A DNA stretch of 11,616 bases from JBCCZC01 sp039188505 (GCA_039188505.1 JBCCZC010000159.1:1-11616); one strand, 5' to 3'. Counted from the stretch's first letter, positions 6,990 to 11,616 are shown. A program made the numbers and translations. Notes: generated by a model not told the origin, from the sequence alone.

Positions 6990-7390
6990 GCGGAATCGAC
7001 AAGGCCGGAGATGCGCGGGAGAAGGCCCTCGAACTCGGCCTCGACCGAACCCAGCGCCATGTCTTTCTGTGCTGCGACCAGACCGAGGCCAAGTGCTGCT
7101 CTCAAAGGCGCGGCATGCGCTCCTGGGACTACCTGAAAGGTCGCCTCAAGGAGCTGGGCCTGGTCGGGGAGGGCGGCGTGGCCCGCACCAAGGCGAACTG
7201 CCTTCGGGTCTGCCGCCACGGTCCCGTCGCCGTCGTGTACCCGGAAGGCACCTGGTACCACTCCTGCACCCCGGAGGCGCTCGAGCGGATCATCCAGGAG
7301 CATCTGGTCAGCGGACAGCCCGTGGAGGACCTGCGCATCCTCGACGTTCCGCTGGCGGAGAACGGCGCGAGTCTTGAAGAGAATTCCTGA
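6986..7390 (+). CDS. Thioredoxin-like [2Fe-2S] ferredoxin family protein
   Basis: A 134-residue protein whose core (about 22-110) fits the (2Fe-2S) ferredoxin family with a thioredoxin-like fold. HVFLCC opens the first strand, cysteines lie at 29, 30, 37 and 38, then a C-x3-C pair at Cys72 and Cys76 (NCLRVCRHGP), followed by VAVVYPEGTWY, a stretch very typical of this group. Likely cluster ligands are one of Cys29/30, one of Cys37/38, and Cys72 and Cys76; Cys94 is extra. It presumably transfers electrons in the cytoplasm. The ATG overlaps the stop of the HSDL2-like gene (ATGA). This makes electron supply to, or withdrawal from, a partner of that cluster plausible, but SDR enzymes use NAD(P) and do not need a ferredoxin, so the true partner may be encoded elsewhere. 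It is the last gene before the tRNA-Gly promoter; no terminator is obvious. Confidence 0.88.
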   Translation: MSGIDKAGDAREKALELGLDRTQRHVFLCCDQTEAKCCSQRRGMRSWDYLKGRLKELGLVGEGGVARTKANCLRVCRHGPVAVVYPEGTWYHSCTPEALERIIQEHLVSGQPVEDLRILDVPLAENGASLEENS

Positions 7391-7405
7391 AGTCCCCACG
7401 TTGGG

Positions 7406-7433
7406 TTGACAGGCAGAGATTCGGTTGTAGAAT
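7406..7433 (+). promoter_or_regulatory. Sigma-70 promoter of tRNA-Gly
   Basis: A perfect -35 TTGACA (7406-7411), a 16-nt spacer and TAGAAT (7428-7433, 5 of 6) precede the tRNA start by 11 nt. The bases just after the -10, ACGCCC, form a GC-rich discriminator, which is typical of stable-RNA promoters under stringent control. Confidence 0.85.
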
Positions 7434-7444
7434 ACGCCCTCTTC

Positions 7445-7520
7445 GCGGGAATAGCTCAGTTGGTAGAGCGCAACCTTGCCAAGGTTGAGGTCGCCAGTTC
7501 GAACCTGGTTTCCCGCTCCA
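7445..7520 (+). tRNA. tRNA-Gly, anticodon GCC
   Basis: A 76-nt cloverleaf. Acceptor GCGGGAA (7445-7451) pairs fully with TTCCCGC (7510-7516), then discriminator U and encoded CCA (7518-7520). The D-arm has GCTC/GAGC. The anticodon stem CAACC/GGTTG encloses loop TTGCCAA, with anticodon GCC at 7478-7480. The T-arm GCCAG/CTGGT (one G-U pair) encloses TTCGAAC. It reads Gly codons GGC and GGU. Confidence 0.97.
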
Positions 7521-7528
7521 AGTTTTCG

Positions 7529-7556
7529 AAAGGCCGGCTTCCATGCCGGCCTTTTT
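7529..7556 (+). terminator. Rho-independent terminator after tRNA-Gly
   Basis: A 10-bp stem AAAGGCCGGC (7529-7538) and GCCGGCCTTT (7545-7554) with a 6-nt loop, running into a T-tract to 7556. It lies 9 nt after the CCA, so tRNA-Gly is transcribed as a single-gene unit and the following SDR needs another promoter or read-through. Confidence 0.9.
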
Positions 7557-7641
7557 CGTTGCACCTAGCGTGGCCGAAATGTGCGCCACGTTCATGATTT
7601 CGTTGCCGAACTCGGGCATTATCGGGGCCCGTGGTGGCACT

Positions 7642-7645
7642 GGAG
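7642..7645 (+). promoter_or_regulatory. Shine-Dalgarno that decides the SDR start at 7652
   Basis: GGAG (within GGAGAG) ends 6 nt before ATG 7652. The alternative GTG at 7631, seven codons upstream, has only a C/G-rich stretch before it, so the internal ATG is preferred. Confidence 0.7.
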
Positions 7646-7651
7646 AGTGCG

Positions 7652-8491
7652 ATGAAGCGCACCGGTCACGGCGGGGACGCCCTCGCAAAAGATCTACAGC
7701 GCACGGTGCTGATCACCGGAGCGTCGTCCGGCATCGGCGCCGCGCTCGCGCGCGAGTTCGCGGCCCGCGGCAACCATCTGGTACTGGTTGCCCGGCGCCG
7801 GGACCGGCTGCAGACCATCGCCGATGAACTCAAGGATTACTACGGCTGCCGCTGCATCGTGGCGCCGGCAGATCTCTCCGTGCCCGAGACACCCGCGGCC
7901 ATCAGCGACGCGCTGACCGCCTCGGGCGTCGAGATCGACGTCCTCGTCAACAACGCTGGCTACGGCATCCCCGGCGCGTTCCTGAGCGTCGACTGGGAGC
8001 GTCAGGCGGCGATGCTCCAGGTCATGATCACGGCGGTGGCCGAGCTGACCCATCGCTTCCTGCCCGCGATGGTCGCCCGCGGGAGCGGCCAGATCCTCAA
8101 CGTTGCGTCCGTGGCCGGCTTCATGCCGGGCACTGCCGGGCACACGCTCTACGGGCCGATCAAGGCCTGGATGATCCCCTTTACGCAGGCGATCGCCGCC
8201 GAGTATGGCGATCAGGGCATCCGCGCGACTGCGGTCTGCCCGGGCTTCACCCGCAGTGAGTTCCACGACGTCTCGGGAACGCGCGGCCTGGTGGCCGACA
8301 TGCCCGGCTACATGTGGATGAATGCGGATCAGGTCGCCGAGACCGCCGTCGACGCCCTGGAACGCGGCGACACCGTCTACGTCCCCGGCCGCTTCAATCG
8401 GCTCCTGAGCTGGTGCGCCCGCCACGCCCCGCGCCGGATCCTGGATCGCGTCGCTGACCGCCAGGCCCGTCGGATTCAGAACGCGGACTGA
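7652..8491 (+). CDS. SDR family NAD(P)-dependent oxidoreductase (COG0300, YqjQ/DltE-like)
   Basis: A 279-residue short-chain dehydrogenase with a basic N-terminal tail. Motifs: TGASSGIG (22-29), VARRRDRL just after the second strand (basic residues suggest NADP(H)), NNAGYG (100-105), catalytic Ser153 in VASVAGF, and Tyr167-x3-Lys171 (YGPIK; the usual form is YSASK). The C-terminal part, with CPGFTRSEFH and an ending of ALERGDTVYVPGRFNRLLSW, matches the COG0300 group, whose last helices are often basic and sit near membranes. The substrate is unknown. ATG 7652 is chosen over GTG 7631 because GGAG lies 6 nt before it. The gene lies between the tRNA-Gly terminator and the tRNA-Cys promoter, and has no clear promoter of its own that I can defend. 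Numbering shifts by seven if the upstream GTG is used. Confidence 0.92.
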   Translation: MKRTGHGGDALAKDLQRTVLITGASSGIGAALAREFAARGNHLVLVARRRDRLQTIADELKDYYGCRCIVAPADLSVPETPAAISDALTASGVEIDVLVNNAGYGIPGAFLSVDWERQAAMLQVMITAVAELTHRFLPAMVARGSGQILNVASVAGFMPGTAGHTLYGPIKAWMIPFTQAIAAEYGDQGIRATAVCPGFTRSEFHDVSGTRGLVADMPGYMWMNADQVAETAVDALERGDTVYVPGRFNRLLSWCARHAPRRILDRVADRQARRIQNAD

Positions 8492-8509
8492 GGGGCAGGG
8501 CACCCGCGG

Positions 8510-8538
8510 GTTTCATATTCGCCCAAAATCCGTACAAT
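8510..8538 (+). promoter_or_regulatory. Candidate promoter of tRNA-Cys
   Basis: TACAAT (8533-8538, 5 of 6) is a good -10, 15 nt before the tRNA. The matching -35 at 17-nt spacing is weak: GTTTCA (8510-8515, 3 of 6). A C/G-rich discriminator follows. The 10-nt palindrome ACCCGCGGGT (8502-8511) overlaps the -35 edge. Confidence 0.6.
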
Positions 8539-8553
8539 TCGCTGCCTCACCGC

Positions 8554-8627
8554 GGCTCGGTGGCAGAGTGGTTATGCAGCGGCCTGCAAAGCCGTGTACG
8601 CCGGTTCGATTCCGACCCGAGCCTCCA
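8554..8627 (+). tRNA. tRNA-Cys, anticodon GCA
   Basis: A 74-nt cloverleaf. Acceptor GGCTCGG (8554-8560) pairs with CCGAGCC (8617-8623), then discriminator U and encoded CCA (8625-8627). Anticodon stem GCGGC/GCCGT holds loop CTGCAAA with GCA at 8586-8588. The D-arm has the non-pairing 13/22 position also found in E. coli tRNA-Cys. The T-arm GCCGG/CCGAC contains one C-A mismatch (8601 with 8615). Confidence 0.96.
8600..8627 (+). other. Probable integration site: 3' end of tRNA-Cys as left attachment site
   Basis: P4-type integrases normally recombine at the 3' end of a tRNA gene and leave the integrase gene beside it. Here a complete integrase, in the same orientation, starts 235 nt after the CCA, with only non-coding repeat-rich DNA between. 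The T-arm to CCA segment is therefore the likely attL. No second copy of it occurs to the right within the window, so attR must be further right. Confidence 0.55.
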
Positions 8628-8639
8628 TTTAAGTGTTTC

Positions 8640-8667
8640 AGGCCCCGTCATCCGGGGCCTTTTTTTT
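8640..8667 (+). terminator. Rho-independent terminator after tRNA-Cys
   Basis: Stem GGCCCCG (8641-8647) and CGGGGCC (8653-8659) with a 5-nt loop TCATC, extended by an A-U pair and followed by eight Ts (8660-8667). It is a strong signal 13 nt after the CCA. It may be the native terminator or one carried by the inserted element. Confidence 0.92.
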
Positions 8668-8677
8668 GCCCTCAGCC

Positions 8678-8736
8678 CTTGAAAAACCTTGGAAACATGC
8701 CATTCTGAGGCCGAATGCAACTTGATGCGACTTGAT
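8678..8736. repeat. Two short tandem repeat pairs at the element's left end
   Basis: CCTTGAAAA (8678-8686) is followed by CCTTGGAAA (8688-8695), a near-copy 10 nt on. GCAACTTGAT (8717-8726) is followed directly by GCGACTTGAT (8727-8736), nine of ten bases alike. Both pairs repeat once per helical turn, as expected of protein-binding sites near an att core. No gene is seen here. Confidence 0.5.
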
Positions 8737-8753
8737 GCCTAGCGCGCGCCAAG

Positions 8754-8799
8754 TGGCACAAGAGATGGCACAAGTGGCACCAGAATTGGCACAAGAGAT
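8754..8799. repeat. Four direct copies of TGGCAC(A/C)AG upstream of the integrase
   Basis: Copies lie at 8754-8762, 8766-8774, 8775-8783 (with C for A at position 7) and 8787-8795. The first and last extend to an identical 13-mer, TGGCACAAGAGAT, starting 33 nt apart. The array ends 63 nt before the integrase ATG. Likely integrase arm-type sites or an excisionase/regulator array, by analogy with phage attP regions. Confidence 0.7.
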
Positions 8800-8862
8800 T
8801 CGCCACCCCCTGACCCGGCAGAGATCGGGCAGGAACTTCAGCCAACGAAGAGGATAGGGCGC

Positions 8863-10089
8863 ATGCTGCTCACCGACAAAGAAGTGAAGGCGGCCAAGCC
8901 GGAGAAAAACGACGCGGGAAGGATCGTCGAGACGCGCAAGAGCGACGGGCGCGGACTCTACCTCATCATCCAGCCGAACGGGACCAAGTCTTGGGTATAC
9001 CGCTACACGTGCGCGGGAAAGCGCAGGCGAATGGGGCTCGGCGGCTATCCGAGCGTCACGCTGGCCCAGGCGCGCAAGGAACGCGACGCGCAGCAAGTGC
9101 TCGTTCGAGAGGGCCGCGACCCGATCACCATTCGGCGAGACGAAGAGCTGGCCCGCCAGCAGGCGCAAGCGCACACCTTCGAGGCCATCGCTGAGGACTT
9201 CATCAAGCGCCGGATCTCGTCGGGGAAGTGGAGCACCGAGAAGACCCAGTTGCAGAATCGCGGGCGCTTCGAGCACCACGTCTTCCCGGTGATCGGACAC
9301 ATGCCGATCGCTGACGTGAGAGCGCTGCACCTGATCGACCCCTTCGGCCGCATCGAGAAGCAGGGGATCATCTCGACCATGCACAAGGTGCGGCCTCTCC
9401 TCAACGGGGTCTTCAAGCGCGCCATAGCGCGGCAGTTGATCACCTCGAACCCGATGAATGATCTTGAGGATGAGGTCATCCCCCCGGAGCCGAAGAACGG
9501 GGGCTTTGCCGGGATCAAAGATCCCCGTGAGCTGGCCCAGCTTCTCAAGGCGATGGCGGCGTACCCCTGTCACGACCAAACGCGCATCCTGCTTCGCCTC
9601 GCGCCGATGCTGATGGTGAGGCCCGGCGAGATCCTTGAGGGCTGCTGGTCAGAGGTCGACTTCGACAGGGCTGAGTGGCGCATCCCTGCCGAGCGGATGA
9701 AGGCCGGGCGGCCGCATGTGGTGCCGTTGCCCCGGCAGGCCGTGGAAGCGCTGAGCGAGCTACACATGATCACCGGCCGCACGCCCTACCTGCTGCCGAA
9801 TACCAAGCGCGGCAAGAAGGCGCGGCCGTTCATGAGCGACAACACGGTGAACAAGGCGATGCGCGCCATGGGTTACCCCGGCTCGGTGCAGACACACCAC
9901 GGCTTTAGGAAGACGGCTTCAACCCTGATTCACGAATGGGGCACCAACTCGGACTTCATCGAACGCCAACTTGCTCATGTCGACCGCGACGAGACGCGGG
10001 CTGCTTACTCGGAAGCCCAGTATCTACCTCAGCGCCGAGAGATGATGCAGGAGTGGGCCGACTACCTCGACCACCTACGCGACTCGTGA
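8863..10089 (+). CDS. P4-type tyrosine recombinase / integrase
   Basis: A site-specific recombinase of 408 aa, full length for the P4 group. The N-terminal arm-binding domain (about 1-90, DUF4102 type) shows LTDKEVKAAKP, DGRGLYLIIQPNGTKSWVYRY and LGGYPSVTLAQAR. A core-binding SAM-like domain follows (about 105-205), then the catalytic domain with Arg253 (VRPGEI), Lys280 (RMKAGRPHVVPL), His346-x2-Arg349 (HHGFRKTAS), His372 (QLAHVDRD) and nucleophile Tyr382 (AAYSEAQY), ten residues after His372 as usual. All catalytic residues are present, so it should be active. ATG 8863 is preceded by GAGGA about 8 nt upstream. It lies just after tRNA-Cys in the same direction, the normal arrangement for insertion at a tRNA 3' end. 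Its TGA overlaps the next gene by four bases (GTGA). Confidence 0.96.
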   Translation: MLLTDKEVKAAKPEKNDAGRIVETRKSDGRGLYLIIQPNGTKSWVYRYTCAGKRRRMGLGGYPSVTLAQARKERDAQQVLVREGRDPITIRRDEELARQQAQAHTFEAIAEDFIKRRISSGKWSTEKTQLQNRGRFEHHVFPVIGHMPIADVRALHLIDPFGRIEKQGIISTMHKVRPLLNGVFKRAIARQLITSNPMNDLEDEVIPPEPKNGGFAGIKDPRELAQLLKAMAAYPCHDQTRILLRLAPMLMVRPGEILEGCWSEVDFDRAEWRIPAERMKAGRPHVVPLPRQAVEALSELHMITGRTPYLLPNTKRGKKARPFMSDNTVNKAMRAMGYPGSVQTHHGFRKTASTLIHEWGTNSDFIERQLAHVDRDETRAAYSEAQYLPQRREMMQEWADYLDHLRDS

Positions 10090-10808
10090 AGCCCTACGTG
10101 CTGTTCCACATGAGCGACGGTGCGCCGGTTGGGGCGGAGCTGGTCCACTGGGATGAAGGCCGGGGCACCATCACAGTCCGGGGAGCGGGCTCCCGGCCTT
10201 TCCAGGGCCGCAACTTCAGGTCGGCGTTCCCGATCAACGCCGAGCAGTGGGCCGCGCTCGACCACCGCCTCTATGGTCGCGAGATCGACCGCGACGACGA
10301 GCGCAACATCACCCGGCGCGAATCAGCGGCGCGGGTGGCGCACCGGATGGCGCACGCCGTAGCGTCGGCGGCCGAATACTTCTGGGACTCGGACCCCTCG
10401 CTATACCTCGATCTGAAGGAAACCGAGATCGCGGTGACGAAGCTGGGCGAATACCCAGAAGTGCAGCGCGTGTTCGCCCCGGACCGGGGAAGGGCGAAGC
10501 CGCGCACGAGCGTGCACTGGCTCGCCAAGGTTCACCGCACGGTGGCGTGGTGCCATCTCCAGGGCGCACCGTTGTCTCCTGTCGCCGGGCGGGGAAGCGC
10601 GTTCGCCAAGGCGCGGGCTGTGCTGAAGGCTGAGGCCGATGCGGCGCGAGAAGACGGTGATCCCCCGCCCAAGATCCCCCTCGTCCGGTCGCTGGCCGAG
10701 CACTACCGGGTGATGCACGACCGGGTGGTGTCGACCTGGCTTCAGTGGCTCATGGTTCAGGGGGGGTTGGGGTCGCTGCTTGGCGGTGACGAAGAGGGGC
10801 CTCTCTAA
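10086..10808 (+). CDS. Hypothetical protein coupled to the integrase
   Basis: I do not recognise this 240-residue protein. It starts at a GTG overlapping the integrase stop (GTGA); an in-frame ATG at 10110 would remove only eight residues, and neither has a clear Shine-Dalgarno, so coupling is the best argument for the GTG. The open frame continues back into the integrase gene to 9936, but that part is very Arg/Pro-rich and out of the integrase frame, so I leave it out. The protein is soluble-looking, rich in Arg, Ala and Trp, with no signal peptide, membrane segment or cysteine motif (one Cys, at 156). The middle (about 85-160) is predicted helical with VHWLAKVHRTVAWCHLQG; a Pro-rich, charged linker at about 185-198 precedes a helical end with STWLQWLMVQGG. 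By position it could be an excision, regulation or structural accessory factor of the element, but nothing in the sequence fixes a role. Confidence 0.75.
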   Translation: MKPYVLFHMSDGAPVGAELVHWDEGRGTITVRGAGSRPFQGRNFRSAFPINAEQWAALDHRLYGREIDRDDERNITRRESAARVAHRMAHAVASAAEYFWDSDPSLYLDLKETEIAVTKLGEYPEVQRVFAPDRGRAKPRTSVHWLAKVHRTVAWCHLQGAPLSPVAGRGSAFAKARAVLKAEADAAREDGDPPPKIPLVRSLAEHYRVMHDRVVSTWLQWLMVQGGLGSLLGGDEEGPL

Positions 10809-10829
10809 GCAGCATTTTCAGCGGGTGAT

Positions 10830-10844
10830 CGATAGCGGTTATCG
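10830..10844. promoter_or_regulatory. Inverted repeat CGATA-N5-TATCG upstream of the phage-like gene
   Basis: Perfect 5-bp arms with a 5-nt centre, in the only non-coding gap (10809-10878) of the element's plus-strand gene run. It is the most likely place for an operator or promoter of the downstream gene. No convincing -10/-35 pair is seen. Confidence 0.35.
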
Positions 10845-10878
10845 TGGGGCTTTCGAGTAGCAGGTTGAGGGGCGAAAC

Positions 10879-11325
10879 ATGCCGATGCCGAAGACAGAAT
10901 TGACGGCCGATCAGCTCGCCATGGCACGCTCGCTGTGCGGGATTGGATGGAGCCTTGAGCGAGTCGCCGGGCTCATCTTCTGCCCCCGCAAGGGGAAGCA
11001 GGGGATTGACCCGCGAACGCTCAAAAAAGCGTTGCCCGACTGGAAGCAAATCAAGGCGGGTCGCGACGCCCAGGTCGCAGAGTCTTTCTTCGAGCAGGCG
11101 AAGAGCGGGGAGTGCTTCGCGGCAACGCGCTGGTGGAGTCAGACACAGATGCGGATGAGCGCGCCGAGCGAAGCCCCGCAACAGTCGAAGGAAGCGAAGG
11201 AGAACCCAGACGCCCAGCCGCCTGCGCTCATTCTTCAGACCGTCACGCCGGACGGAAGGCCGGTTCACTCCATTTTCGGGGATAGGCCGCACATCATCGG
11301 GGACGACGACGCGGCGCGAGGATGA
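10879..11325 (+). CDS. Phage-like helix-turn-helix protein (terminase small subunit-like)
   Basis: A 148-residue protein with an N-terminal helix-turn-helix look (about 8-52: TADQLAMARSLCGIGWSLERVAGLI, here split as TADQLAMARSLC and GIGWSLERVAGLI, then DPRTLKKAL). After it comes VAESFFEQAKSGECFAATRW (67-86), which resembles the segment seen in phage DNA-binding and small-terminase proteins, where the usual text is close to VAESL.....SGN..AA.FWLK. The last 50 residues are polar and low in complexity. GAGGGG (10867-10872) lies 6 nt before ATG 10879, a good ribosome site. The stop overlaps the next ATG (ATGA at 11322-11325). A terminase-like or regulatory DNA-binding role is an inference; a transposase-type HTH is an alternative. 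Its presence argues for phage or phage-satellite ancestry of the element. Confidence 0.65.
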   Translation: MPMPKTELTADQLAMARSLCGIGWSLERVAGLIFCPRKGKQGIDPRTLKKALPDWKQIKAGRDAQVAESFFEQAKSGECFAATRWWSQTQMRMSAPSEAPQQSKEAKENPDAQPPALILQTVTPDGRPVHSIFGDRPHIIGDDDAARG

Positions 11326-11465
11326 TGCAGTGGTGGGAAGCCTATCTGGAGGAGCTTTCGAACACAGGGTACTGGGGCGCGAGTCAGTTCAGGAATTTGC
11401 GCGCCCCTCTAGCAGCAACTCCTTCAGTGTCGGCTCCCATTGCGTCTCAACTTCCGAGCCAATGA
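11322..11465 (+). CDS. Short coupled ORF, possibly the truncated start of an HTH phage gene
   Basis: A 47-residue ORF beginning MMQWWEAYLEELSNTGYWGA. The ATG overlaps the upstream stop (ATGA), and GAGG ends 3 nt before the second ATG at 11325. Its opening recalls the first helix of phage HTH proteins that read W...YL..L..TGN..AA, but the text then drifts (PLAATPSVSAPIASQLPSQ) and stops after 47 codons. Its second half lies over the convergent gene at 11389-11616. Either only the first 20 or so codons are a remnant of a gene cut by insertion of the AT-richer cargo, or it is a tiny real protein. I favour the remnant. Confidence 0.35.
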   Translation: MMQWWEAYLEELSNTGYWGASQFRNLRAPLAATPSVSAPIASQLPSQ

Positions 11466-11616
11466 ATAGGTGATCAATAAGCCCCTGATTCATTAGATCA
11501 ATGAATCGCGCAAGGTCAGATTTTCTTTTTGACCACTGGTCCCGACCATCGACAAAAACGACGTGAGAGGTACGGCAACCACTCCGTTCCTCAAAGTCTC
11601 GCAGCTCAAGACCAAC
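11389..11616 (-). CDS. Unknown protein, C-terminal 75 residues (runs in from the right edge)
   Basis: An open minus-strand frame from the window edge to a TGA at 11389-11391. The visible end includes VGLELRDFEERSG, SHVVFVDGRDQW and KRKSDLARFIDLMNQGLIDH, then HLFIGSEVETQWEPTLKELL before a short tail. It reads like a folded alpha/beta domain (strand-helix-strand) with many charged residues, not like a shadow frame. I do not recognise the family. Base use differs from its neighbours: I count about 40% and 50% GC in the two 60-nt blocks 11461-11520 and 11521-11580, against about 72% in a block of the integrase gene. That suggests cargo acquired separately. A nuclease or defence-type product is a common finding in such positions, but nothing here proves it. 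Confidence 0.7.
   Translation of the reverse strand, partial: VGLELRDFEERSGCRTSHVVFVDGRDQWSKRKSDLARFIDLMNQGLIDHLFIGSEVETQWEPTLKELLLEGRANS

Noticed and set aside
7570..7589. Hairpin GTGGC-N10-GCCAC after the tRNA-Gly terminator as a regulatory element
   Set aside because: Short stem with a large loop and no supporting context; likely to occur by chance in GC-rich DNA.
8739..8813. A peptide with repeated Trp-His-Lys encoded by the TGGCAC repeats
   Set aside because: No start codon or ribosome site in that frame after the stop at 8733-8735; DNA-level binding repeats are the simpler explanation.
8641..8862. CRISPR-like array in the repeat-rich region
   Set aside because: The repeats are 9-10 nt with spacers of 0-3 nt, far too short, and no cas gene is present.
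8638..9579. A 313-codon minus-strand frame running through the integrase start, the repeats and the tRNA-Cys terminator
   Set aside because: It would end inside the terminator stem and read the repeat array as ISCA-type low-complexity text. The integrase on the plus strand explains the region.
9936..10085. Upstream extension of the unknown gene to an ATG at 9936
   Set aside because: This part lies out of frame inside the integrase catalytic end and reads as Arg/Pro/Cys-rich shadow sequence; the GTG at 10086 is the sensible start.

Overview
The window looks like a piece of a GC-rich gammaproteobacterial chromosome (about 70% GC in the coding lines I counted). The AsnRS aligns closely with the Escherichia coli enzyme along its length. 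A tRNA-Gly(GCC) and a tRNA-Cys(GCA), neighbours in the glyW-cysT operon of enterobacteria, lie about 1 kb apart. No species call is possible from sequence alone.

Layout. (1) Positions 1-1569, minus strand: asnS, followed 15 nt downstream by the N-terminus of an SDR oxidoreductase cut by the window edge. (2) Divergent from asnS: an IscA/SufA-type Fe-S carrier (1619-1966), then an 863-residue c-di-GMP protein (2081-4672; pseudo-receiver, receiver, PAS, GGDEF, EAL) with its own candidate promoter. (3) Positions 4721-7390: a tight four-gene cluster of SDR, histidine-phosphatase-fold protein, HSDL2-type SDR and thioredoxin-like [2Fe-2S] ferredoxin. Two of its junctions are stop/start overlaps and the third is an 11-nt gap, which suggests one coordinated, probably lipid or acyl-CoA related, redox function; the substrate is unknown. 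(4) Positions 7406-8667: tRNA-Gly with promoter and terminator, a fourth SDR, then tRNA-Cys with its own terminator. (5) From just after tRNA-Cys to the right edge: an integrative element. It starts with a non-coding region of short tandem repeats (8678-8799), then a complete P4-type tyrosine integrase (8863-10089), a 4-nt-overlapping gene of unknown function (10086-10808), a phage-like helix-turn-helix protein (10879-11325) and a short coupled ORF (11322-11465). On the opposite strand is the C-terminus of an AT-richer unknown gene (11389-11616) that enters from the right.

Regions 1-4 read as ordinary core or lineage-specific chromosome. Region 5 is accessory DNA whose far end and attR are not in view. 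The most notable items are the element's repeat-rich left end and unknown genes, the redox/phosphatase cluster with a substituted catalytic histidine, and the composite c-di-GMP protein. No CRISPR array, insertion sequence or rRNA was seen. The largest stretch without a protein gene, 8492-8862, holds tRNA-Cys, its terminator and the repeat region.
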